From the NCBI GenBank assembly GCA_001179505.1, contig CDMY01000802.1, positions 195,662 to 259,661 on the forward strand: a stretch of 64,000 bases of DNA, read 5' to 3'. The position numbers and the translations under genes are program-made. This document shows, in pieces, positions 1 to 11,826 of this stretch. Below the pieces are notes generated by a model. The model was not told where the DNA came from. It worked only from the letters and a program-made list of their open reading frames with translations, and searched no databases. Positions within the stretch are counted from its first letter, which is position 1; every line of letters begins with the position of its first letter. This DNA is from Vitrella brassicaformis (lineage: Eukaryota; Sar; Vitrellaceae).

Positions 1-3000
1 TAAGGGGAATCGTGGCTTGCTGCCAGACAGAGAGACCGACCGCAGAGAGGGGAAGAGAGAGAAGGCCTCGGCCACTGCGTCGGCCAACGAGCGACACATA
101 GCCTTGCCTTCCTGCTCTGTCATACCATAATGCCCCCCTTCAAGTCGCGCATGCAGGCTGATCTCAATCCTACTGATCCGCCCCATGGTCTCCCTCCCCT
201 CCCCTGCCTGCCCATACACGCTCCACTTGATCTCCCACCTCTCCTGTGCCGGATCGCGATCAAAGAAGAGGGGCCCGGGGAAATGCACATCGAACCCGAC
301 ACCTACTGTGAGAGCCGTGGTGCCTTCAGCCGACAGAAAACCGACGGCAGCAGGCACCAAACACAGACTAGCACGGCGACAGGTCGTCTGCGGCCCATTG
401 GCAACACCCTTCCCGGCAACCCCCTCTATAGCAACCGAGCTAACATCCCTTCTGAAGGTGACACTCTCGAGTGAGGGCAGGTCCCCCAAGACAGTGCCCA
501 CGCCCCCATCGTAGAAGGCCATGCCCTCAAAATCCTGCCTGACCTCGACTGACTCGACGGCCGGGAAGAGGGAGGCGGGACTACCGATGACGTAGGGGGG
601 GAGCGGCTGCGAAGCGCCTGATGGCCTGATTGTCAGCTTCTTGGCCTCGGTGCAGACAAGGTCGTCCAGGCCGGGGGCCTCCCTCACCGCACCCTGGCTC
701 CCGTGGGGCTCGAGAGTGACCTCCCTGCTATGTGCGCACAACAGCTGGAAGGTCGGGACGGCGCCACCCAGCTCAGCAGCGGTGCCTGTGATGGGGAGGC
801 GGATGTGGGGCTTGTCTGGGATGGGGCCGCGGATGCCTTCGTAGCGGCGTTCGTCGTGGGTCGGCACTCGGTAGTAGTCCTCGGTGGCGTTGGGGGCTAG
901 GCAGGAAGTGCGGATGCGGTGGAGATTCTGCGCGGATGAGGCAGACAAATGTGTGTATGAGAGTGAGTGAGATCAGCGGATGGCAACGTTGGCTCACTTA
1001 CATACCTGTATGTCAGCTGCCGACTGGATCTCCCTAGGCCCCACACCCAGCTGCAGCCTCTGCAGGCGACTCGTGCTCATCATGTTGACGAATCGGTCGA
1101 CGGTCGAGCTGAGAGGTGGGGGTTGAGGGTGGAGGTGAGAGAGCTGACGAGGGCGGGCATCGAGCTGAACACGTCCGGTGAGGGAAACCAGCGTCTCAGC
1201 TGAAATGAATGAGAGAGAGGAGAGTGGTGAATGAGTTCATGCAATGTAGGATGGCTCCGTGTGCGTGCCGTCAAATGCATACCTGTCGGCGTGCCTCTGA
1301 GAGCCTCGACGACGGCATGCAGGGTTACGTCATCCTCAGCGTGGGCAACAACGTCCTAATGCACACGCAGCATGCAAGCGACGACTGTATTCATCATGCC
1401 ACTTATCTGTCGCTCTCTCTGTCGCACCTCGTCATGTGTGATGTGCAGCGATGCGACCCCAGCCGACGCCCGGCGAATGAACAACAGAGGCCCAAAATAG
1501 CCCAGACTCACCGCATTCAACTCCTTCAACGCCTGAAGACATATGCAAAGCGAGACCGACTGATAGAGACTGCCAGATGGTTGGAAGGTATGCCCACCGG
1601 CAGCGTGTAGTTGCGATCGCCAGCTATGCGGCCCCATGCGTTGTAGATGGTGGCCTTTCGGAGGCGTGGGAACACCACTGGGGCCGTGCTGGATGGCAGC
1701 TCGACCTTGGTGACCTTTCCCCTCCTCATGGCCTTGACCAGCCTCCGCTGCGCCAACTTGCCCCTCTGGTGCCGCCCCCTCTTGGCGTCGGTGCGGGTGA
1801 TCTCCTGCTGGCTGGGCGCCGACCCCTGTAGTGTGAGGGTGACGATGGTGGCGGAGAGGGCCTCCAGCAGACGCACCATCGCCGCACACGGGCTGTGACG
1901 CACACGCAACTCGCGACACGCAGACAACCGCTCTGAAAGTGGCCGGCATCAGAAGGGAACACGTAGAGGTGTATTCGCTTCCGTCCCTTGCTGCTGTCAC
2001 CTTGGAGTAGGTCGATGCTGTCGTCAGGAGGTGGTGTCTTGACCTCTACGATGTGGTGCATGGCGCTGTTGGACGTCAGGGCGCGAAGTGCATGCTCGCA
2101 CATGACAGGGACGCCATGCACGACACGAAGCCAAGGTAGCTGCCCAGCCCTGCAAACAGAGAGAAACGAATGGACAGCATCGGTGAGAGGCTTCTCGGTC
2201 TCATGTGTGGGCTGTGGTTCCGTACCGATGCGGTCGTCATCACTGAGCCACAGGCCCTCGGGCAGCCCCTCCAGACACGCAAGCTCACCCTGTCAAGATG
2301 ACAATAATCATAAACACATCACGATGCCCTGTATATCTTACCTGCTCAGGTTGGTTGATTTTGTTGATGCCGTCTTCGATGATGTCGAGCTTCTCGACCG
2401 TCTGGTTGAGCTGCGCCGTGGCCGTCCCCTTGGCGTTGTCGATCTGCATCTTGGTGTTGCGCATGACCATACTCGTCCACACACGACACTGACGCTCGAC
2501 AACCTGAATGCATTCGCCACACATCCACACACAACACACAGCACCCATGCAATTGTGTGTCTTGCCCATGTGTGTGTATTGGCGTGGTGCATCTGCAGTC
2601 GGTTGTGTTCTACGTCTGTGTTGGGGGGCGGGAGGGCATTCTTGGCCTCAAACACCTGACGGGCCTGGAGAATGCAGAGATACAGCACGACAAGTGGATG
2701 GTGGCATGGTATAACACGGCGAGTGCTGTCTTCATCCTTCTGTCACCTTTCCCCACCTTGGCTTCCGTCTGGTCGAGTCTTTGGATGAGTATGTGCAGCT
2801 CCTCGCGCATCGTGTTGAGCGCCGCCAATGCATCCTCCGGCTCCTTCTCAGCAACATCCTGCACCAACAGAGAAACAACAGAGAAGAAATGGGCCACCAA
2901 ATCGAGGGCACATATCACTCCTCACCTCCATATCTACGTCACCATCTACGCCGCCCTCGCCGTTCTCCCCCTCCTCACACTGATCTCCCTCCTCCCCAGT

Positions 3001-3378
3001 GGCCGTGGCCTTGGCTTTGGCCCTACCCCTCCCCTGAGCCTTAGCCTTAGCCTTAGCCTTAACCGCACCCCTCTTGGCCACCGCCACACCAGCTGCCCTG
3101 CCGTTGGCGTCGAGCCGCTGCTTCTTCTTAGCGGCGGCGCCCCTCTTGCCCCTCGCTATGTCCTCCCAGTCAGATCCCTCCTCCGATGAGCTGCTGACGT
3201 TCTCAGCCATGGCCTCATCCTCACCCTCACTCTCATCCTCCTCGCCATCGTCGTCCACATGGTCCATCGGCTGGTCACCGCCGTCGTCATCGGCAGGGCG
3301 TTTGTTTCGATGGCGTTTGTGTGGTGCCGATGCGGCCGCTGCAGCTATAGCCGCCTTGCGCGGCGGACGCGTATCCAT
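1..3378 (-). CDS. Coiled-coil / F-box-like / LRR-like protein, copy A (3' end off the window)
   Basis: I do not recognise a named family, but a paralogue at 21322-24703 aligns along the whole length, which supports the gene and its start at 3378 (MDTRPPRKAAIAAA). Exon 1 (about 3378-2926) is an acidic then K/A-rich, low-complexity, nuclear-looking tail. Exon 2 (about 2858-2757) and later exons (to about 2340) are helical and coiled-coil-like (LNTMREELHILIQRLDQ). An F-box-like stretch follows (LPEGLWLSDDDRIG), then LRR-like strands ending in a block shared with copy B (AFYDGGVGTVLGDLPSLESV). The frame stays open to base 1, so the end is missing. Between about 2070 and 2090 the reading frame shifts relative to copy B (about 4 bases fewer), so this copy may be damaged. 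One inferred junction near 2595 lacks a clear GT donor. Function unknown; a substrate-recognition or scaffold role is only a guess. Confidence 0.6.
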
Positions 3379-3670
3379 CAGACTACTCTGGGGAGAACAC
3401 AGATTTACAAATGGCTTGGATTCCCCTTGAGACCCCAACGAAGGCAGATCAGCTCAAAGAAAACGCTCTACTACGTGACAACTGCAATGGTGACAACAGC
3501 TCCATGGATGGGGAAAATGAAGGAGAATCAATGCATTCGATGCCGTCACATTGGGATCCGAGCCGTGCAGTCATTCCCTCCCTGTCTATGTAGAAGTGTG
3601 GGTAGATACACACATCCCCAGACATGCATACCACCCCTTCCCCCCTCCGTGTGTCCATCCACTCAGTCAT

Positions 3671-6600
3671 CTATCTAAAGAACGGCCCCGGCTGAGCGGG
3701 ATACCCAATCGACCCACGACCAGGCCCTGCAGCAGCACCAGGACCAGCTGCAGGGGCAGGCGCCAGTGGACCGATGAATGACGACGGCCAAGCCATCTGC
3801 ACAACATACACAACACACACAAGTGCAGTGGGTGGCCTGGCGTGTGTGAGTGTGTGTGTGTTTGTTCGGCGTACCATGTGTGGGTGTTGTCTGTGCGTGA
3901 CGAGTGGCGACACGCTGCGGCCCATGGCATGGGGCGGCAGGGACGGCGCTCGCTGCAAAGGACGCCCTGCTGCTGACGGGTGGTGGTGTTGGTGGTGGTG
4001 GAAACTACCCTGGTGGCCGGGATGGTGATGAGACGTATATGACAACGGCACGTGTGTGTACGGCAACCCTACTGACACACACACACACACAGAAGAGCCC
4101 TTCACAGAGAGAGAGAGAGAGAGATGCACGTCTTCCCACTGACCTGGGTGTGGTTGGTGGATGGCCCCCGCACCGTTGTTCATGTGCTGTTGCTGTGCGA
4201 TGAACTGGCCCTCTCCGCCAGGATGCTGCTGTGCGTGTGTGGGCTGCATCAGAGCTCCGAACGGTGCACCACCAGCACCAGCACCAGCAGCAACAACAGG
4301 GTAGTGTGCGTGTTGGGCGGGGTGCGGGTGCACAGAGGGCATCGACATGTGTGGCGGAGGGGGCGGAGGGGCGCTGATGCGGCTGCTAGAGGGGGCACTC
4401 GCCTGACAGCACCAGACACACACATACGAACATGGCAACAGGTGAATCCGTCCATCTGTGCGTTCTCCCGGTGTGTGTGCCCACCTGGTCTTCCGGCTGT
4501 CTGTTGGTCGGGTGTGTGTGTTGTCTGTCCTCCTTGGTGGGTGGCGGGGAGCCGATCGTCGTGTCATTCAACGATGGCACCGGAGACCTGCAGGCAACGC
4601 AACGCAACGCATCCATGGTGGCGTCATGCACCCACTCGTCCCTCCGTGTGTGACGTGTGTTACCCCTCGAAGCCCATCCCTTTGGCATGTCTGGGGGGCT
4701 GCTCCGCCAGGTCCCTCCTGCCGCTGCTGCTGGTGTCCCTCCTACTACCGTCGCCACCACTACTGTTGTTGTCGTATGGGTCGTCCAGCGGCACCTTCCT
4801 GCGCAAGATCCGGCTGCTGCTGCTCGATACTAAGTCGCTATCACTGCACACACACAGACAGAAACAGACAGGCAGACAGAGGTGTGTATGCGTGAGCATG
4901 GCGGTTGGGGTCGTGTGTGCATCATCATCGCATTACCTATCCTTAGTGGCCTCGTCGGTGGCAGTCCTCTTGTCAACCAGACCACACCCTCGCATAGAGG
5001 AGCCTACACGACCACCCAACGCACCACCTGCAACATACGCACAAAAACAAACACACACACATTGCAGCTCTCTCCCTCCTTTCTCTCTATTGCCCCGCTC
5101 CCTCACCTTTCTTGGCTTTGCTGTCCCTCTGTAGGTCCTCCTGTTGTTTATTGTATGCCGCCACCCATCCCGCCAGCGACCGGAGCGGGGCGAACAGAGG
5201 CGACAGTGACAGCGGGGGAGAGGGGGGCGCCTCGGAGAGGGAGAAACGACCCTTCTGTGCACGGCATGTAATACATACCGACAAATAGATGGGGCGACAT
5301 GTGTGTGATGTGGGATGGGTGGGTGTTTGGGTTGGGTTACCAGTATTGGTTTGAGTATGGTGTACAGTTCTCGGTGTTCCGATAGGCAGACCGTCAGCAG
5401 CTCTGACGACTCGTCACTCGCTATCTGCGGACATACAGACATACAGACATGCAGACCACGCATGGTGCGTGCGTACGAGCTTGTGCGACCTGTTTCTCTA
5501 GCTCGGCGATCCTCCTCTCCTTCTCTTGCAGCGACAACAGGGCAGCCTGCACACACACACGGCCATGCATGGCCTCCAGCGCACCTTTCCCTCCGCCCTT
5601 TTCCCACCTGTAGTTTGAGCTGCACGTTGGTAAGCTGTTTGGTCCTGCTCTCCAGCATGGCCCGCGCAGCGTCGTACTCCCACTCCCTCTCCCTCTCCTT
5701 GCTGCTCACACTGCCAACCCTCGCCGTCATGCAGGGGGCTCGCTCACGCTGCTCACGCTCATGTTGGTGCTGCCGCTCACCCTCGACACCCATTTCCTCT
5801 CCCAGCCCCTCTCCGTGGTCATTTTCGTCCTCCTCTTCGCTGGGTGTTTCTTCCTGTATGGGTGGGTTGACGTGCATCGGCCTCTCTGATGGTGGCATCA
5901 GCAGGGGACTCAGGGGGGCCTGGGGCGGGGGTAGAAGGGGCTGACTGGTGGCCGTGTCGGTGTCCTCTTCTGGCTGCTGCTGGTCTTGGTCTTGGTATTG
6001 GTCCTGGTATTGGTCGTCTGTCGGTTCTTGCTCATCGGTGGTGGTGGTGGTCTCTCTGACGACCGGCTGTTCTGCGATCAGTGGCTCGCCAAACGGCACA
6101 GGAACGACTGCAGACAAAGACAGACAGGGAGAGACCATCACGTGCACCGACGCATCAAGGAACCAGATGGAACAGAACGTACCTGTTTCGGCATCGTCAT
6201 TTTCCCCGCCACCACTCTCGTCATGCTCTTCCTCTCCCTCTCCCTCCCCCTCCCCCTCCCCCATGCCGACCGGAGGGTTGGGTGACTCCTCCATGAACCG
6301 CTGCGTGTCGCCATCCAGCCGGAAGAACGACTGCACGGGGCTGTCGTGCGGGTCGTTGTTGCCCGGCGACTCCCCCTGCAACGTCACTGTGTGGGGCGGG
6401 GGCGTGGCTTGGGGGGCGGTCGGCTGTATGGCGCCCAGGAGGGTGGGAATGTCGTCTGGGAGATAGCCTGACAGAAAGAAAGGACACAGAGAGAGTGGCG
6501 CGTTTGTGTGTGTGGGGGGGGAGGGGAGGGGAGGTGTACCTGTGAGTCGGTACATGAGGTCGGCCGTCTTCTGCATGAGGGCGTCGGGGAGGCCGTCCAC

Positions 6601-7898
6601 CACTGAGGCCGAGCCAACACCAATACTGCTACTGCTGCTGCTGCTGTTGTTCCTCTTGGCCTCGATAAGGCCCTCCAGCTCCTGACGGGATGACTCCAGC
6701 TGCACACACACACACACCCACACACACACAAAGGTCCATAGTCACGCATAGGAGCACGTGTGTGGCATACCTCTTCCCACAGGTCGATAAGTTTGCCCGA
6801 CTGCACCGATGGCGACGGCTCGGGCTGATTGATCACCTGCACACACAGGCCAACACACACATACGCAGAGGCCAATACATAGCCGACCCACACACAGCAT
6901 GCCCATCGACCATGAGTACCTTTCTACATGTGGCTGCGAACCGCAGCGCGCCCGTCATCTCGTGACTCTTCTCTGCGTGTGTGTCCAGGTGGGCCAGCAC
7001 CAGGGTGCGCGACGTGCCGCCGATGCTGTCCTGCAACAGACGGGTCAGCAAAGACGACCTGCACACGCACAGACACACATGAACGAACGAGAAAGTCCAT
7101 GTGTGTTGCGTGCGTGCGTGGTTTGGCGTGCAGATGCGCACTTGTAAGGGACGTGCATGCGCGCGGCCACAGCATTGACGACATCGCTGAGTGCCAGGAG
7201 GGACGCGTCGGTGCTGCGATGGATACCCTGGGTGGCGACCGCACCGACACGGACAGGCGCCCGTGTTGATGTGGTGTGCCTGTGCCTGTGGCTGTCTGCG
7301 TGTATGTGCCACATGCCTGTGAGTGTTGCGCTGAAGGTGTGAGCCCCACTAGGTCGACGAATGTCATCCGAGAGGTCCGCAGAGAGCGGCACGGCAGCGA
7401 ACGGGGCACAACTGAAGGCGCAAAGGAACGAGCAATTGATGCATCAATGGGCATGGGTACTGTAGCCGTGTGCGTCTTCCTCACCGCAGAGCGATTTGTT
7501 CTCGTGTGTGCTAGTGGTGTGCTGGTCGCCAGAAGGGGGTCGGTCGAACGCCTCAACCAGTATGGACACCACCGTGTGGTACCGACTCTCTACCCCACTG
7601 CTGGCCTGCACACACGACACACACCCATGTGTGCAGCGCGTCCAGCAACCCCCCGTGCGCACCCACTCACCCTCTTGGCCTTGCCCCTGTGGACGAACTC
7701 CCGCATATTCTCACCTGCGAGCTTCATCATATCCCTGCACACACACACACACATGCGTGTATGATGGTGCTGGTCGGTCCATTCATCCATTCGTGCATCA
7801 CTTGAGGTGTGCGGGGTCTGAGGCCTCGACCAGTGTGATGCCCTCCACATACACACCGCCGTCATTCTCGTCGCCACGCAGCGTCAGCGGCAGACAAC

Positions 7899-7931
<33 letters not shown>

Positions 7932-8602
7932 GCACAGAAAGCCGATCCGGAACAGACACATCCACCAACACACCCCTTTGTGCATCAAAGGCAAGGGCGT
8001 CATCCATTCACCTGCAGTGGGTCTACGATGCTATCCCCGTCGATGAGCAGCACAGATCCGTGGACCAGGTACATGTTGGAGCTGTCACGCTCACGCTGCT
8101 CCCTCGCCACACCAAACAGACCATCGACAGCGCACTCAACCACACCTGCAAAACGGTCCCAACCTGCAATCATGGCACACGACAGACAGAAAACAAGCTG
8201 TGGATCTGCCCATGACTCCGGTCCGGTGCCACTCCATAAGTACCCATCATGGTGGCGGTTTTGCCGCTGCTGGCGTTGCCGTGTGTGAGGACGGTGCAGT
8301 TGAGGCCCTCCAACACTGCCGACTCAACCAAGGGATGGACCACATCGCTGCACACAACACAACCACACGGGAGATCTCGCGTCCACGAGAGGAGAAAAGG
8401 GCTGCATTCCTCTCTTCTCTTCTCACCCATAGATCTGGTCGGTCCTGGCGTCCTGCTCGTATATTCTGTCGAACTGGAAGTTCTGCTTGCCCACATTGAT
8501 GCGATTCGTAGGCAGGGAGAGGGTGAAGGAGGGAGAGCGCGGCAAGGGGCCAGGGGAGAGCCGCAGGACAGACAATATGGGCTCGGGAGGCTGTCGACGC
8601 AT
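3671..8602 (-). CDS. Kinesin-like motor protein with degenerate switch motifs
   Basis: Kinesins are ATP-driven microtubule motors. Start at 8602 (MRRQPPEPILSVLRL); exon 1 ends at 8427 with the kinesin motif FQFDRIYEQDARTDQIYG. Exon 2 holds the P-loop GNASSGKTATMMG (usual form GQTGSGKT). Then come GVYVEGITLVEASDPAHLK, REFVHRGKAKR, a switch I region ESRYH (usually SSRSH), a switch II DLVGLT (usually DLAGSE), STDASLLALSDVVNAVAARM and LTRLLQDSIGGTSRTLVLAH, all in kinesin order. Walker A lysine and threonine are kept, but both switches are altered. The tail has a coiled coil (ALLSLQEKERRIAELEKQ), acidic E/G-rich and Q/D-rich stretches, and a His/Pro/Gly/Ala-rich C-terminus ending PAQPGPFFR. About 17 introns. 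It is divergent, across 76 bases, from the protease gene. The family call is secure; motor activity is doubtful. Confidence 0.85.
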
Positions 8603-8678
8603 CGTCTCAACCGGGATTCGCTGCGTCCGTTTACGAGCAGAAATAATAGTACAGAAACGCTATTTGGTTGTGGCGGGA
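8603..8678. promoter_or_regulatory. Very short divergent intergenic region between kinesin and protease starts
   Basis: Only 76 bases separate the two inferred start codons (kinesin ATG at 8602 leftwards, protease ATG at 8679 rightwards). Both 5' UTRs and any core promoter must overlap here or lie inside the neighbouring first exons. I see no TATA box or repeat. That it acts as a shared promoter is inferred. Confidence 0.5.
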
Positions 8679-10666
8679 ATGTGGGCCTTTCTCTCTTACT
8701 GCTGCCGCCTTCTCGCCCTTCTTCTCCTGTCGGCAGCTGTGGGAGAGTGCGGGAAATGGAATCCGGCAACCAAGATCGATGTGGAGCACATGTGCAACTG
8801 CCAGACGTTTTCCACCCGGAAGTGGGTGATGGAGCGGGACGACTGGCCGGAGGGCACCGCCGGATGGCTCCTCAGTAAGGACAAACGGGTCTGTGGCAGC
8901 GACCTCAACACATACGCCGGGCCATGGTGGGTGAGAGAGAAACTCAGAACCGAGAAACTGTTCCGTATCGTATCGTTGTGGTGCGTGTCAGCTTGGCATT
9001 GTGCCAGGGGACGTCCATCCGTTACCGCGGGTCGTGCCCCACCACTGACCCGAAGGCGCACAGCATATCAGAGAAGCGCGACTTCAGCGCGCCCAGCCAC
9101 GTGGCCATGGGAGGCCTCGACAGGGTTACCCCCGAGCACGTTAACCGGTTTAAGAAGAGCGGATACGTCTATGTCGGCAGAATGAAGGCCGTACCTATCA
9201 CGTGAGCCTGGTAGACAGACAGACAGACAGACAGGGGAAGAACGCACACCCATGCAGGTGTGTGTGTGTGTGTGTGTGGCGTAGGAAGACGGCCATGCCC
9301 AAGCCGTATCTTGACCACGATCTGATCGTCAAGAACGGCAAAACCAACGTCACCTTCCCCGCCCCCAAGGATGACAGGCCCTACAAGTTCGTCCGCCTGC
9401 TCGCCAACGGTGACACGTTCGTCATGAAGCACCCCCTGACCGAGCAAGAAATCGACGCGAAGCTCGAGAAGGCCGGCATCCTGCGCGGCACCACAGCCAA
9501 CGCCAAGACGAGACGAGCAGGGAAAGGGGGCCGGTCGATTCGTGACAACAAGGAGGATCAGCAGATGAGCGAGAAGCCGGGCGTCTTTGGGCCCCCACTG
9601 CAACCGAAATGTATGTTCTGCTGTGGGGAGGACGACCGGCAGCTGGTGGACGACACGCGGAGCTTCCCGTCGAGCGCCACGGGGTACTTTGATGTGGGGT
9701 GCACCTGCCAGATGATATCAGGTCGGTGTACGAGTATCCCCAGACACACCTTCCAATCCGTGTGTGTGTGAGTGTGTGTGTGTGTGTGTGTGCAGAGAAT
9801 GCAGCCATCTCCGCTGCTCACTGCGTGACGGGCGACTTCGGCGTCATGCAGGTGACTGACTGGACACAAACACACACACACACACACACAGGTTCATCTG
9901 CACATTCCCTTCGTGTCTTGCTATGTCAGTTCGGCAAGGCTGTTATGGGCATGGACACAATGCACCACCGGGAGCCCTTTGGCGAGGCCGACATAGAGTT
10001 CGCCATGGTCGACGTGGCCTGGTTCAACGACGCAAGCGTAGCGACCAGCGGGGTGAGCGGATTGATGCCGCACGACAAATGGATGGAGAGGCTCCTGGGT
10101 GTATGTCATGTGATGTGGTGCTTGTAGGGCATGGATTTCTCTGTGCTGAAGCTGAAGAACTACGAGGGGCAGCAGACGGGTTTCTACGGCATCGCTGACC
10201 CTGAAAACTGCAAGTCGGGAAGCTTCAACACCGACCTGGGTGGATACCCTGCTGGTCAGTGTCTGTCAGCCATTGAATGAAAGGCACACACAGGTCCGTG
10301 CGCACATACGTGTGTGTGTTGTGACGTGACTCAGATATGCAGAACTACCCCACGCAGTATGTGCACAAGGGGTGTGCCCTCCCCGGCAACTGCAACGAGC
10401 TATACCCATCCACACTATGCGACGCATACCGTAGGGACGCCACAAACCAAACAAATCACCGACACACTCAGCCCCGACACCGCTGCATCTGTTCTGTGTG
10501 TGCAGCTGGCAACAGTGGCAGTGCCCATCTGACGTCGGGTGACCATGTGGTTCGCGGCATCTTGTCCAGCGGGAACTGTGCATACAACTACTCGTGCAAC
10601 ATCGGCGGCAGGAACGCCAGGAGCGTCCTGTACCTCAGATATGAAATCGGAGAGGGAGACGACTGA
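8679..10666 (+). CDS. Secreted trypsin/V8-type (S1 family) serine protease
   Basis: Peptide-bond hydrolase of the chymotrypsin fold, predicted secreted. The start MWAFLSYCCRLLALLLLSA is a good signal peptide ending near VGECG. A Cys-containing prodomain-like region of some 200 residues follows. The mature-domain start resembles S1B/glutamyl endopeptidases: DDRQLVDDTRSFP, then CTCQMIS, then the catalytic His in SAAHCVTGDFG (about 9800-9850). The likely catalytic Asp is in MDFSVLKLKNYEG (about 10135) and the Ser in AGNSGSAHLTSGDHVVRGI (about 10505-10560); GNSGS is the classic motif. All three triad residues are present. At least seven introns, most ending TGTGTGCAG or TGTAG. Stop at 10664-10666. 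Cysteines are plentiful, as expected for an exported enzyme. Substrate unknown. Confidence 0.85.
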
Positions 10667-11282
10667 CCGGCCGGCAGACAGGCAGACAGGCAGACAGGCA
10701 GGGGGGGCAGGGAAGTGGTTTGGTGTGCTTACTTGTTAGTGGGTTTGTCAGGAGTGCGCCGTACTTCTGCTCGTGCGCATGCGCAGAAACATCCTACCTC
10801 GACGGCCAATCATTCATTTGTGCCCTCGCTAGTGTGTGTCTCGTATTTCTCTCCAACGTATATGTGTGTGTGTGTGTGTGTATATATGTATTCGCTCCCA
10901 CTAGCTTTTCGTAGGCGGGGCCATTGGTGTATTTGTTTGTGCAGTGGATTGCGCAAGTAGCTAGCAGTTTCTCTCTCTGTATGTGTTGCGTCTGTTCTGC
11001 ATACACCGACCTTCATGTGTGGGAATTTTGCTGACTCCGTGTGGATCGACGGATCCCATTGATCTAACCCCGACACGTGTCCATGAATGCGTCACGAATG
11101 TCACCACGGAGGATACAAATCACGTCTCGGGCAAATATAAAATGTACGCCGCGATTCCTCCCTTCCTCCTTGCACTGACCAGACACCACGGGGTGACGGC
11201 GATGTGTCTGCACTTCATGTCTCCGTCACATATAAAATGTAGACAACGATTGGCCATTTGCCAACCTGAGCACCGAGGAGAA
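10667..11282. other. Intergenic, no gene seen
   Basis: Contains (GGCA/GACA)n at about 10670-10705 and a TG/TA tract at 10860-10890. Two TATAAAATGTA-like words occur at about 11137 and 11231. I find no protein with splice structure or a recognisable RNA gene. It probably holds the protease 3' UTR. Confidence 0.5.
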
Positions 11283-11826
11283 GTAGAAAGGAAACGGAGA
11301 AGTCCTGTGAATCACTGGTGGAGAAGCGGAGCGCTTACCTTCTTCTCGGGGCAAAATTAGGTGTTCAATGAGGTAACTTCTTGTCTCCGGACGCTCTGAA
11401 GGCAAAGCGGGTGCAGACAAGTAAAGCCAACCATGCACGGTCGCTTACGGAGGCTTCGCTCCTTCCCGTGGCTGTTCCACATCCGCGCCTGGCCCGCCAG
11501 TTGCGTCTTGAGCCGGTCCGAGTTCACCTTTTCTCCCTTCTGTTTCTTGATGTTCTCCCCGAATGCTTCCAAGAACTCCTCAGGCCGTGGCAGCCGGCCG
11601 CCCTGTGCCCTGTGTGTGCATCAATGGAATGGAACATGACGTCGGCTTTGTATCGCTTACCCCCCCTCTTGTTGGCCCGCTGGCCCTTCGTGTTTTTCTT
11701 GAGTGGTTGTGCTGCACACACACACACACACACACGCACACACACACACACAAAACATCGGTGTAGAAAGAAGCGATGATGCCTCGGCTTACCCTCCTTG
11801 AAAGCCGAGAAAGGCACCTGACTGTG
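11283..11826. repeat. Duplicated kinase-associated module, copy 1
   Basis: Nearly identical to 14827-15386. Minus-strand exons read QVPFSAFKEG, then PLKKNTKGQRANKRGG, then RLPRPEEFLEAFGENIKKQK and KVNSDRLKTQLAGQARMW. The last exon reads SYLIEHLILPREEG, where copy 2 has SLIERLVAKFCPEKK. Similarity stops abruptly at both ends, so this is a DNA-level segmental duplication. The same module, more diverged, occurs at about 13885-14165. Confidence 0.85.

Noticed and set aside
3039-3064. CCTTAG-type telomere-like run
   Set aside because: It codes for the K/A-rich tail of the minus-strand gene (AKAKAKA) and is not a TTTAGGG array.
5900-6300. Plus-strand Gly/Ser/Trp-rich frames
   Set aside because: Antisense of the Glu/Gln/Asp-rich kinesin tail on the minus strand.
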